Assembly (NCBI RefSeq): GCF_024055725.1
Contig: NZ_JAMXMX010000028.1
Location: forward strand, 40,337 to 104,336
Origin: Actinoallomurus spadix
Lineage (GTDB): Bacteria > Actinomycetota > Actinomycetes > Streptosporangiales > Streptosporangiaceae
Length of the DNA: 64,000 bases
Direction of reading: 5' to 3'
Below the pieces are notes generated by a model. That model worked only from the letters and a program-made list of their open reading frames with translations, was not told the origin of the DNA and did no database searches. The first letter of the stretch is position 1. Every line of letters begins with the position of its first letter. Position numbers and translations under genes: made by a program. This document shows, piece by piece, positions 27,060 through 34,916 of this stretch.

Positions 27060-27860
27060 ATGGCACACGATGAGGGCTATCTTCTGGACAACCGGCAGGC
27101 CGAGGCCGGCGTACGCTTCGACGCCCTGTCGGAGCTGTTCGACCCGTCGACGTTCCGCCATATCGAGGAGCTCGGCATCCGCGAAGGATGGCGCTGTTGG
27201 GAGGTCGGCGTGGGCGGGGCCTCAGTGCCCCGATGGCTCGCCGGCCGGGTGGGCGCGACCGGTCGTGTGCTGGCCACCGACATCGACGTCTCCTGGGCCC
27301 GGCAGGCGGCTAGTCCGGTCGTCGAGGTACGCCACCACGATATGGCCCGCGACGAGCCGCCGGCCGAGACCTTCGACCTCGTGCACGCCCGCCTGGTCCT
27401 GGTGCACCTGACCGACCGCGACAGGGCCCTGCAGTCGATGATCAGCGTGTTGCGGCCCGGCGGCATCCTGCTCATCGAGGACGCCGATCCCGCGCTGCTC
27501 CCGCTCATCTGCCCCGACGAGCGCGGTCCCGAGCAGCGGCTGGCCAACAAGCTGCGATCCGCTTTCCGGTCGCTGCTCGCGGAGCGGGGCGGCGATCTCG
27601 CTTACGGGCGTAAGCTGCCGCGGTTGCTCCGCGAGGCCGGCCTGATCGAGGTGAGGGCCGACGCGTTCTTCCCCATCACCTCCCCCGCCTGCGACCTACT
27701 GGAGACCGCGACCGTCAACCAGGTCCGCGACAGCCTCATCGCCCACGGGTACGCGACCGCCCAGGAGATCGACGAACATCTCGACAACGTCTCCGCAGGC
27801 CGTCTCGACCTCGCGACCGCACCGATGATCTCCGCCTGGGGGCGGCGCCCGGCGGCATGA
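27060..27860 (+). CDS. class I SAM-dependent methyltransferase
   Basis: Soluble methyltransferase of 266 residues. SAM motif I is WEVGVGGASVPRWLA (about 46-60), followed by VLATDIDVSW (acidic loop), FDLVHARLVLVHL (motif IV region) and a C-terminal lid. The ATG at 27060 is chosen because the homologous region starts soon after (YLLDNRQAEAGVRFDALSELFD); the long upstream in-frame extension covers the amidotransferase gene in another frame. Similar proteins follow natural-product or stress clusters; substrate cannot be read. Confidence 0.85.
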   Translation: MAHDEGYLLDNRQAEAGVRFDALSELFDPSTFRHIEELGIREGWRCWEVGVGGASVPRWLAGRVGATGRVLATDIDVSWARQAASPVVEVRHHDMARDEPPAETFDLVHARLVLVHLTDRDRALQSMISVLRPGGILLIEDADPALLPLICPDERGPEQRLANKLRSAFRSLLAERGGDLAYGRKLPRLLREAGLIEVRADAFFPITSPACDLLETATVNQVRDSLIAHGYATAQEIDEHLDNVSAGRLDLATAPMISAWGRRPAA

Positions 27861-27908
27861 GCGGAGCCGTGGCCGGGGATTGTCGGACCTCGGCGTCATG
27901 ATGGGCTC

Positions 27909-28211
27909 GTGGTGGTCGTCTTCGATGCCGAGTTGTGGATCTGGGATGCCCGGCGGGCGGACACATGGACCTTCGTGAGCCTGCCCATCGAGGCGTCCGA
28001 GGACATCCGCGACCTGGCCGGCGGAGCCCGGCGCGGCTTCGGTTCGCTGCGGGTGCGGGTCACGGTCGGCGGGAGCACCTGGAAGACCTCGATCTTCCCG
28101 GACAGCGCGCGTGGCGGCTACGTGCTCCCCATCAAACGCGCCGTCCGCACGGCGGAGGCCCTCGACCCGGGTGACACCGCGACCGTGACCGTCGAGCTCA
28201 TCGACTTGTGA
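27909..28211 (+). CDS. DUF1905 domain protein
   Basis: Small protein of 100 residues from a GTG start. Text such as FDAELWIWDARRADTWTFVSLP, GFGSLRVRVTVGGSTWKTSIFP and GYVLPIKRAVR matches the DUF1905 beta-barrel-like domain, whose function is unknown. It follows the methyltransferase stop by 48 bases in the same direction. Confidence 0.85.
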   Translation: MVVVFDAELWIWDARRADTWTFVSLPIEASEDIRDLAGGARRGFGSLRVRVTVGGSTWKTSIFPDSARGGYVLPIKRAVRTAEALDPGDTATVTVELIDL

Positions 28212-28433
28212 CCGCACGCACTCGGCGGCATGAGGGTGAGCTGATCCGGGGGTGCTCTTATGCAGCGAGCCACCGGCGATCGGCGTCGGTCATCTCATCG
28301 CCGGGCCGGATGAACGCGCGTCCGGTGGACGCCACCGGCAGCGCGCCTCCAGCCGGTCGACGGGCAGGACGCGATGCCGGCGCACGGCCGTACGGCCCGG
28401 GGTGAACGCCAGGGACGCGGATCCGGCAGGCGA

Positions 28434-29414
28434 TCAGACAGTGATGGCGACCTTGCCTCGGGCGTGGCCGCGTTCGATGTAGCGCAGCGCCTCGGGGATC
28501 TCGGCGAACGGGTAGGTCCGGTCGATGACGGGTGCGAGCTGTTCCCTCTCCACGAGCTCCGCCAGGAACCGGAGGTCGGTGGAGTTGGGCTTCCATCTGA
28601 CGGTGGCGATGCGGTGGCCGACGAAGGGAGAGGCCAGGGCCCCGCGGAGCACCTGCGCCGCCGGGCCGAGGAGTCCGCCGCGAGCCGAGGCGATGCCACC
28701 CACGATCACGAGTGTGCCACGGGAGGTCAGGGGGCGCCGCAGCTCCGCCAGCGACCGGTCGCCCACGATGTCCATGAGCAGGTCATATCGCCCCCGCCGT
28801 TCGGTGAAGTCCTCGCGGGTGTAGTCCACGACGTCGTCCGCGCCCAGGGAACGTACGAGTTCGATGTTGCGGGTGCTGCATACGCCGGTGACCTCGGCTC
28901 CTAACGTCTTGGCGAGCTGGACGGCGAAGGTGCCGACGCCGCCGGAGGCCCCGTTGATGAGGACTCGCTGCCCGGCGGAGATCTTGCCTGCGTCCCGCAG
29001 CCCTTGCAGCGCGGTGTGCGCGGCCATCGACACCGACGCCGCCTGTTCGAAGGTGAGGCGGGCGGGCTTGACGGCCAGCCTGTGGTGCGGGACGGCGGCG
29101 GTCTCGGCGAACGAGCCCAGCCGGACCTCCCCGAAGACCTCGTCGCCGGGATGCAGTCCGGTCACCTCCTCGCCCACCCGCTCGACGACGCCGGCGAGGT
29201 CGGCGCCGAGGATCAGGCCCGGTCTCGGCCGCCGCAGGCCGATGCTCAGCCGTGCCAGCTTGGGGTCGGCCCGCACATGACGCCAGTCGTAGGGGTTGAC
29301 CGACGCCGCCCGCACCCGCACGAGCACTTCGTCCCTGGCGATGCCGGGTTCGTCGACCTCCTTGAGAGTCAGTACGTCGGGCGGGCCGTAACGGTCCCAG
29401 CTCCAGGCTTTCAT
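28434..29414 (-). CDS. NAD(P)-dependent medium-chain reductase, quinone oxidoreductase-like
   Basis: Zinc-less MDR-family protein of 326 residues. N-terminal GroES-like domain (KAWSWDRYGPPDVLTLKEVDEPG), NAD(P) motif INGASGGVGTFAVQLAKTLGAEV near 145-167 and a C-terminal helix. Start ATG 29414 with GGAAGGAC upstream matches the family; the in-frame extension to 29510 translates an 18-bp DNA repeat and is rejected. Such enzymes reduce quinones or enones in oxidative or xenobiotic stress. A TetR gene lies upstream in tandem, and its likely operator repeats sit in this gene's promoter. Confidence 0.9.
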   Translation of the reverse strand: MKAWSWDRYGPPDVLTLKEVDEPGIARDEVLVRVRAASVNPYDWRHVRADPKLARLSIGLRRPRPGLILGADLAGVVERVGEEVTGLHPGDEVFGEVRLGSFAETAAVPHHRLAVKPARLTFEQAASVSMAAHTALQGLRDAGKISAGQRVLINGASGGVGTFAVQLAKTLGAEVTGVCSTRNIELVRSLGADDVVDYTREDFTERRGRYDLLMDIVGDRSLAELRRPLTSRGTLVIVGGIASARGGLLGPAAQVLRGALASPFVGHRIATVRWKPNSTDLRFLAELVEREQLAPVIDRTYPFAEIPEALRYIERGHARGKVAITV

Positions 29415-29448
29415 GACGTCGTCCTTCCGGTGGGTGTTCGCACCCGTT

Positions 29449-29502
29449 GTCGTCGTACGGCGTAAGGCCATCGTACGACGTAAGGTATTCGTACGACGTA
29501 AG
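29449..29502 (-). repeat. three 18-bp tandem repeats in the MDR reductase promoter
   Basis: Three direct units at 29449-29466, 29467-29484 and 29485-29502, with core CTTACGTCGTACGA on the coding strand (the one nearest the start has CTTACGCCGTACGA). Each holds an odd palindrome TACG-T/C-CGTA. Likely regulator-binding array. Confidence 0.75.
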
Positions 29503-29588
29503 AGAGTCAAGGGTCACAGCGGAGAGGGACTCAGCCGGTAACCGAAGGTGATGACGCGTCCGGCGCACTCAGTCTCGTCCGAAAGAGG

Positions 29589-30305
29589 TCACGAACCGGC
29601 GGCGCGGCGCCGTTCCAGCCCTTCAAGGATCAGGTCGAGCGCGAACTCGAACTCGAACTGGTCGTCGCAGAAGCCCAGGGTGCCCGCCGGGTCTTCGTGG
29701 ACGCCGTCCGCCAGCATCCCGACGATGTTCGGGAAACGGTCGGCCATCTGCTCCATCATCACGGCGGCCGCGGCATCCGCGCTCTGGGCGCCGTCGGGCT
29801 GGAACAACTCCTGACTGAACCCGAGGGCGCGGCTGCCCAGGACGTGCAGTGCGCGGTGGGCCAGGTCGAACGAGAACCCGCCCGCCCGGAGAATGGCCAC
29901 GATCTGGTCGATGTAAGCGATGACAACAGGGCTCGTCGTGGTGCGGGTCTGGAGGACCTGCGGGGCCCAGCGGTGGCGGAGGAAGACCTCCCGGGCGGTG
30001 AGGATCCGCGCCCGCAACGCCGCCTGCCAGTCCTCTTGCGGGGACGGAGCCTCGACCTTGCCCACCGCCACGATGATCTCCTCGAGGATCACCTCGACGA
30101 CGCCGTCGAAGACGGCCTCCTTATTGGCGACGTGGTGGTACAGCGACATCGCCTCGGCCCCGACCTCCTGAGCGAGCCGGCGCATGGTGAGCGAGTCGAG
30201 ACCGTCCCGATCGATGAGCCCCACAGCGGCACGCAGCACCCGCCTCCGGCTCAGCGGAATCCGGGGCTGCTCGGTCAGCTCGTCGGCGTCCGTCCGTGGG
30301 GTCAT
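29589..30305 (-). CDS. TetR/AcrR family transcriptional regulator
   Basis: Regulator of 238 residues. HTH about 20-65 (RRVLRAAVGLIDRDGLDSL, MRRLAQEVGAEAMSLYHHV), then a TetR-C-type helical effector domain. Its stop is 86 bases before the repeat array of the reductase gene, and both genes are on the minus strand, so it may control both. A palindrome CCGTACACGG lies just upstream of its own start and resembles the repeat core. Confidence 0.92.
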   Translation of the reverse strand: MTPRTDADELTEQPRIPLSRRRVLRAAVGLIDRDGLDSLTMRRLAQEVGAEAMSLYHHVANKEAVFDGVVEVILEEIIVAVGKVEAPSPQEDWQAALRARILTAREVFLRHRWAPQVLQTRTTTSPVVIAYIDQIVAILRAGGFSFDLAHRALHVLGSRALGFSQELFQPDGAQSADAAAAVMMEQMADRFPNIVGMLADGVHEDPAGTLGFCDDQFEFEFALDLILEGLERRRAAGS

Positions 30306-30328
30306 GGATCTTCCTCCCGACGCACTCT

Positions 30329-30344
30329 ACCCGTACACGGTAAG
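30329..30344. promoter_or_regulatory. candidate TetR autoregulatory site
   Basis: ACCCGTACACGGTAAG; on the coding strand CTTACCGTGTACGGGT, similar to the CTTACGTCGTACGA repeats at 29449-29502. Located 24 bases before the TetR start. Confidence 0.45.
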
Positions 30345-30581
30345 TCTGCCCGGTCCAAGCCAGGCGCCGGCCATCAGCACACGCTCGAGGTGTGGGCGAC
30401 GGCCCGAGCCGCGGTCGACCGGACGGGCCGCCGGCCACTGTCGTGCCCGGGAGGACACGTTCAGCGCGCCCGGTGTCCCGCTGCGCGAGCACGCCCACCT
30501 GCTGCCCCGTCTGGAGCGGTGGGTCCTGTTCCCCCGCCCGTAGCACGCCCCGGCGACTCCGCCGGCGGAGACCGGGCCGGG

Positions 30582-31568
30582 TCAGGCGGGCAGGGAGGCG
30601 AGCCAGCCGGTGAGGATCTCGTTGACGTCGTCGCGGCGCTCCTGCTGGATCCAGTGGCCGCAGCCGTCGAGGATGTGCGAGGAGATCAGGCCCGGCAGGG
30701 TCGCGGGGTAGGCCTCGATGGCGTCGGCCATCCAGGTGGTGGAGGCGTCCAGCGCGCCGCCGACGAACAGGGACGGCTGGGTGATGGGGGCGCCGTCGAA
30801 GCCGGCGAGGTCCTCCCAGTCCCGGTCCATGTTCCGGTACCGGTTGAGAGCCCCGCTCAGGCCGGTCCGCTCGAACTCCGCGGCGTAGACGTCCAGGTCG
30901 TCCTCGCTCAGCCAGACGGGCAGCCGGCCGGCGGGGAACCGGTCACGCAGCGTCCCGCCCGGGGACACGAAGTGGGGGTCCGGGGCGCCGGCGGGCGGCA
31001 TGGTGTCGGCGGACAGGGCGGCGTAGAAGCCGGCGAGCCACCCTCGGACGTCCGGTTCGATCTCGGCCTCGGCCCGGCCGGGCGCCTGGAAGTAGCCGAC
31101 GTAGAACTCCTCCTCTCCGCCCATGCGCGCGAAGACCTCGCTCGGCCGTGGCCCGCCTCGCGGGGCGTAGGGCACGCTGAGCAACCCGACGGCGCGGAAG
31201 ACGTCCGGCCGTACGAGGGCGGAGTTCGCGGCGATCGTCGCGCCCCAGTCGTGGCCCACGATCGCCGCCGTCCGCTCGCCGAGAGCGTGTACGACGGCGA
31301 CGTTGTCCTCGATCAGCTCCAGCATCCGGTACGCGGCCACGTCCCCGGGCTTGGAGGAGCGGCCGTAACCACGCACGTCGACGGCGACGGCCCGGTAGCC
31401 GGCCGCGGCCAGCGCCGGCAACTGGTGCCGCCAGGAGTACCAGGTCTCGGGGAACCCGTGGACCAGCAGCACCAGCGGTCCCGACCCCTGCTCCACCAGG
31501 TGAATGCGCCCGGCGGGAGAAAAGATCACACGATGGGTGACATCCGTGACCAGAGCGGGCTGCGACAT
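30582..31568 (-). CDS. alpha/beta hydrolase, epoxide hydrolase family
   Basis: Soluble hydrolase of 328 residues, opening epoxides to diols or acting on related substrates. HGFPE oxyanion loop (about 34), nucleophile elbow VGHDWGA with Asp (about 102), a cap region 130-250 with Tyr residues, and the catalytic His in DGCGHWIQQE near the C terminus. ATG 31568 with GGAGGA five to ten bases upstream; the longer in-frame start is not supported. Stands alone between the TetR unit and the carbohydrate operon. Confidence 0.88.
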   Translation of the reverse strand: MSQPALVTDVTHRVIFSPAGRIHLVEQGSGPLVLLVHGFPETWYSWRHQLPALAAAGYRAVAVDVRGYGRSSKPGDVAAYRMLELIEDNVAVVHALGERTAAIVGHDWGATIAANSALVRPDVFRAVGLLSVPYAPRGGPRPSEVFARMGGEEEFYVGYFQAPGRAEAEIEPDVRGWLAGFYAALSADTMPPAGAPDPHFVSPGGTLRDRFPAGRLPVWLSEDDLDVYAAEFERTGLSGALNRYRNMDRDWEDLAGFDGAPITQPSLFVGGALDASTTWMADAIEAYPATLPGLISSHILDGCGHWIQQERRDDVNEILTGWLASLPA

Positions 31569-31711
31569 CCGTCCTCCAGGGGTTCCGATCCTCGCGCGCC
31601 GAGCGCACGGCACCGGCCGCCATCAGGCCGGCGCCTCTCTCATCGATCTTCCGATGGACGACGAGACCGCCGTGAATCGGTTTGCCGTTCCGGCAAACCG
31701 CCTCGGGGCGG

Positions 31712-32788
31712 TCAGGGCTTGGCGACGTTCACCAGGGGCTCGCCGCGCAGATGGCGGGCGACGTCTTCGGCGAGGATGCGGGCGGCGTTCGCGGCGGTCT
31801 GGCGGCTGGCGCCGGCCAGGTGGGGGGTCAGCACGATGCCCGGCGTGGTCAGCAGCCGCGACTCGGCCGGGATCGGCTCCTCGGGGAAGACGTCGAACGC
31901 GGCGCCGAACAGGTGACCGCCCTCGATGGCGTCGCAGACGGCCTCGTAGTCCAGGAGGGCGCCGCGGGCGCAGTTGACGATGATGGCGCCCGGCCGCATC
32001 GCGGCGAGCTGTGGCGCGCCGATCATCCCCTTCGTCTCCGGGGTGACGCGGGCGTGCAGCGTGACGACGTCCGCGCGGGACAGCAGGTCGTCCAGGGAGA
32101 CGAGCTCGCCGACGGCGGTCTCGGTCAGGTACGGGTCGTGGATGAGCACCCGCGCGCCGAGGGCGGCGAGCATCTGGGCGACCCGGTGGCCGACCGCGCC
32201 GCCGCCGACGAGGCCCACCGTGCTGCCGGCCAGCTCGATGCCGACCTCGTCGTACCGGTAGTAGTCGCTGCGCCAGCGGTCGGCGGTCAGCTCGGCGTGG
32301 GTCTGCGGGATGCGGCGCGCGGCGGCGAGGATCATGCCGAGGGTGTGCTCGGCGGTGGCGCCGGCGTTGCGGCCGGGCGCGTAGCAGACGGTCACGCCGT
32401 GCTCGGCCGCGGCCTCGAGATTGGCGTTGACCGGCCCGCCGCGGCCGATGCCGATCAGCTTGAGGCGCGGGCACGCCTCGATGACGCGGCGGGTCAGCGG
32501 CGCCATCTGGGTGAGGCAGATCTCCGCGTCGCCCAGCGCCTCGATCATCTGGTCCTCGGTGCCGGAGGCCTCGTCGACCTCGGCGACCCGGCCGAACGGC
32601 ACGAGCGGCCAGTCCAGGGTGATCTCGGCGAACTCCAGGTCCGCACCCGGGGCCTGGGCCCGTACGGCGTCGATGAGAAGCCGGTTGAGGACGAAGTGGT
32701 CTCCGGCCGCGAGCAGGCGGGTGGTCATGTGGCCGGAGGGGTGACTCATGGGTGTTGCGCTTTCGATTCCCTCGCTCCGCTCGGTCAT
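31712..32788 (-). CDS. D-2-hydroxyacid dehydrogenase family protein (phosphoglycerate dehydrogenase-like)
   Basis: NAD(P)-dependent dehydrogenase of 358 residues. Substrate-binding halves flank a Rossmann domain with GLVGGGAVGHRVAQ, active-site Arg in VNCARGALLD, Glu in VFPEEP and His in TPHLAGAS. The ATG at 32788 overlaps the phosphatase stop as ATGA and has AGGAG six bases before; internal ATGs at 32749 and 32728 are alternatives that begin nearer to family homology. Last gene of the carbohydrate operon, so it probably oxidises or reduces an acid intermediate of the imported sugar or sugar acid. The true substrate is unknown. Confidence 0.87.
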   Translation of the reverse strand: MTERSEGIESATPMSHPSGHMTTRLLAAGDHFVLNRLLIDAVRAQAPGADLEFAEITLDWPLVPFGRVAEVDEASGTEDQMIEALGDAEICLTQMAPLTRRVIEACPRLKLIGIGRGGPVNANLEAAAEHGVTVCYAPGRNAGATAEHTLGMILAAARRIPQTHAELTADRWRSDYYRYDEVGIELAGSTVGLVGGGAVGHRVAQMLAALGARVLIHDPYLTETAVGELVSLDDLLSRADVVTLHARVTPETKGMIGAPQLAAMRPGAIIVNCARGALLDYEAVCDAIEGGHLFGAAFDVFPEEPIPAESRLLTTPGIVLTPHLAGASRQTAANAARILAEDVARHLRGEPLVNVAKP

Positions 32789-33417
32789 GTGGTCTCCTGG
32801 ACGGCGTTGATGCTCTCGATGGGGGTGTTGAACTCCAGCAGTGCGGCCTCCTCGCGGGTGAGGCGGATCTCGGTCAGCGCGCAGTTGCGCACCGACGGGA
32901 AGATTCGCCGGTAGTCGCGGAGGGGCGCCCCGATCAGCTCGCACAGCGCGAGCCGGATCGCGGTGGTGTGCGCGACGACGAGGACCCGGTCGCCGGGGTA
33001 CCGTTCGACGAGGTCGTACAGGCAGCCGGTGAACCGGCGGACCGCCTCGGTGGGGTCCTCGCCGCCGGGCAGGTGGTCGGCGACGGGGTCCTCGCGGAAG
33101 GCTTGCAGCGCCTCGGGGAACTGCTCGTGCATCTCGGCGCGGGTCAGTCCCTCCGCGTGCCCGAAGTCGAGTTCGCGCAGCCGCTCGTCGACGTTCAGGG
33201 GCACGCCGATGGCCTCGGCGCAGGCGGTCGCGGTCAGCTGGGCGCGCGTGAGGTTGGAGGTCCAGACGGCGGCGAGCCCGGCCGTTCCGGCCCAGGTGGC
33301 GAGCTGCTGGGCCTGTTCGAGGCCGCGGGCGGTGAGGGCGATGTCACTGACCCCCGCGTAGCGGTTCTCCGCGTGCCACTCGGTCTCTCCGTGGCGGACG
33401 AGGACGAGTCGGGTCAT
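32785..33417 (-). CDS. histidine phosphatase family protein
   Basis: Phosphatase of 210 residues of the phosphoglycerate-mutase-like branch 1. Catalytic motif VLVRHGETEWHAENRYAG, second His in VLVVAHTTAIRLA and the acidic residue in LRELDFGHAEGLT. Start ATG 33417 overlaps the kinase stop (ATGA), end overlaps the dehydrogenase start (ATGA). Together with two kinases it might remove phosphate from a sugar or act as a housecleaning phosphatase for a toxic intermediate (inference). Confidence 0.9.
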   Translation of the reverse strand: MTRLVLVRHGETEWHAENRYAGVSDIALTARGLEQAQQLATWAGTAGLAAVWTSNLTRAQLTATACAEAIGVPLNVDERLRELDFGHAEGLTRAEMHEQFPEALQAFREDPVADHLPGGEDPTEAVRRFTGCLYDLVERYPGDRVLVVAHTTAIRLALCELIGAPLRDYRRIFPSVRNCALTEIRLTREEAALLEFNTPIESINAVQETT

Positions 33418-34916
33418 CGTGACGTTCCTTCCTGAGTCGGCGCCGCCCGGTCGGACGCCGCGCGGGCGCGTGCGTGCGCGGCCGTGGCGGCGGGCAGCCA
33501 GCCGCGCCGTTCCAGCTCGCCCACCAGGCGCAGGTACCCATCGTCGAACCGGTCGGCACGCGGGCCCGGGTCGATCGTTCCGCGGATCGCGACCATCTCG
33601 GCGGCGACCTCGGCGACGCGGCGGCCGGGCGAGGCGGCCAGGACGGCGGCGCCGAGCGCGGGTTCGGGGTCGGCCGGAAGGATCACCGGCCGGCCGAGGA
33701 CGTCGGCGCGGAGCCGGCACCAGTACGGGCTGCGCGCCGCGCCGCCGGTGAGGGTGATGTCGCCGCCGGTGGGCGCGCCGAGCAGGTCGAGGTGGTCGAA
33801 GCAGAGGCGTTCGAGGTAGGCGACGCCCTGCAGGACCGCGGCGTAGTCGTCGGCCTCGTCACCGGTGCTGCCGAGCAGGAAGCCACGGGCGTCCGGCGCC
33901 GCGAACGGGAACCGCTCCCCCTCGGAGACCAGCGGGTACGCGAGGGCGCGCGCGGGCTCGTGCTGCTCCGCCAGCCGGTCGAGCGCGCGCAGGTCGCGGC
34001 CGGCGAAGTCGCGGGCGAGCACGCCGGCGCCGGTGCTCGACGCGCCGCCGGGCAGCCATTCGCCGTCCGGCGCCCGATGGGAGTACACCGCGCCGTACGG
34101 GTCGTGGACGAGTTCTTCGGTGACACCCTTCAGCACGAGCGTGGTTCCGAGCACGGAGTTCCAGGAGCCGACGGTCAGCCGCCCGGCGCCGAGCTGCGCG
34201 GCGCAGCCGTCGGTCATCCCGGCGATGATCGGAGTGCCCTGGGGGATGCCGGTGGCCTCGGCCGCGGCCGCGCACACGGTGCCGATCGGGGTTCCCGGGC
34301 GTACGAGGTCCGGCAGCGTGCCGGGCGGTACTCCGAGCGCGTCCATGACGTCCGCGGGCCAGGTCTCCTCGATCAGGTGCGCGCCGGTCTTCAGCGCGTT
34401 GCTCAGGTCGGCGGGGACGGCGTGGCCGGCCAGCCGCCGGTTGACGAAGTCGACCTGGTGGGCGAGGCGGGCCGGTCCGTCGTGCCGGTCCAGCAGCCAC
34501 AGCAGCTTCGGGAGCGCCCACGCGGGCTGCATCCGCCGGTACCCCAGCTCCGCCCACACGGCGGCGCCGGCCTCGCCGGCCCGGCGGGCCTCCTCGGTGG
34601 CGCGGGTGTCGTCGTACATGAGGCCGGGCGTCAGCGGCGTGCCGTCGTCGCCGGTCAGCAGGATCGTCCCGGACGTGCCGTCGACGGCGACGGCACGCAC
34701 GGCGCCGGGCGGTACGTCGCGCAGCGCCCGCCCGCAGGCCGCCGCGGTGGCCCGCCACCAGTCCTCGGGGTCCTGCTCGTGGCGGCCGGCCTCGCGTCGC
34801 CCGGTCAGCGGTTCGGCGCCGGCGCCGGCGATCCGGCCGGTGGCCGTGACGGCGACGGCTCGTACGCTCTGGGTGCCCAGGTCGACGCCGAGCCAGACCT
34901 CGTCGTGGCCGCTCAC
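33414..34916 (-). CDS. FGGY-family carbohydrate kinase (second of two)
   Basis: Kinase of 500 residues with the two-domain hexokinase/HSP70-like fold: WLGVDLGTQSVRAVAVT phosphate-1 loop, VDGTSGTILL, GMTDGCAAQLGAG and the adenosine region ITLTGGAARSPYWCRLRADVLG. GTG 34916 overlaps the preceding kinase stop (GTGA), so the pair is translationally coupled. Relatives are xylulose, erythritol and autoinducer-2-type kinases; the sugar cannot be called. The long upstream open frame to 36119 is a shadow of the other kinase. Confidence 0.9.
   Translation of the reverse strand: MSGHDEVWLGVDLGTQSVRAVAVTATGRIAGAGAEPLTGRREAGRHEQDPEDWWRATAAACGRALRDVPPGAVRAVAVDGTSGTILLTGDDGTPLTPGLMYDDTRATEEARRAGEAGAAVWAELGYRRMQPAWALPKLLWLLDRHDGPARLAHQVDFVNRRLAGHAVPADLSNALKTGAHLIEETWPADVMDALGVPPGTLPDLVRPGTPIGTVCAAAAEATGIPQGTPIIAGMTDGCAAQLGAGRLTVGSWNSVLGTTLVLKGVTEELVHDPYGAVYSHRAPDGEWLPGGASSTGAGVLARDFAGRDLRALDRLAEQHEPARALAYPLVSEGERFPFAAPDARGFLLGSTGDEADDYAAVLQGVAYLERLCFDHLDLLGAPTGGDITLTGGAARSPYWCRLRADVLGRPVILPADPEPALGAAVLAASPGRRVAEVAAEMVAIRGTIDPGPRADRFDDGYLRLVGELERRGWLPAATAAHARARAASDRAAPTQEGTSR

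Noticed and set aside
28258..28433. Minus-strand frame tail (RPGDEMTDADRRWLAA) as a gene remnant
   Set aside because: Possible degraded gene end, but it has no start or recognisable domain; left unannotated.
29449..29502. CRISPR array
   Set aside because: Units are 18 bases in tandem, have no spacers and are only three; no cas genes.
29415..29510. N-terminal extension of the MDR reductase with LRRT repeats
   Set aside because: Encoded by 18-bp operator-like DNA repeats; ATG 29414 has a ribosome site and matches the family start.
30345..30543. Plus-strand frame tail (LREHAHLLPRLERWVLFPRP) before a TAG
   Set aside because: Could be a remnant of a small gene, but no start, ribosome site or family was recognised.
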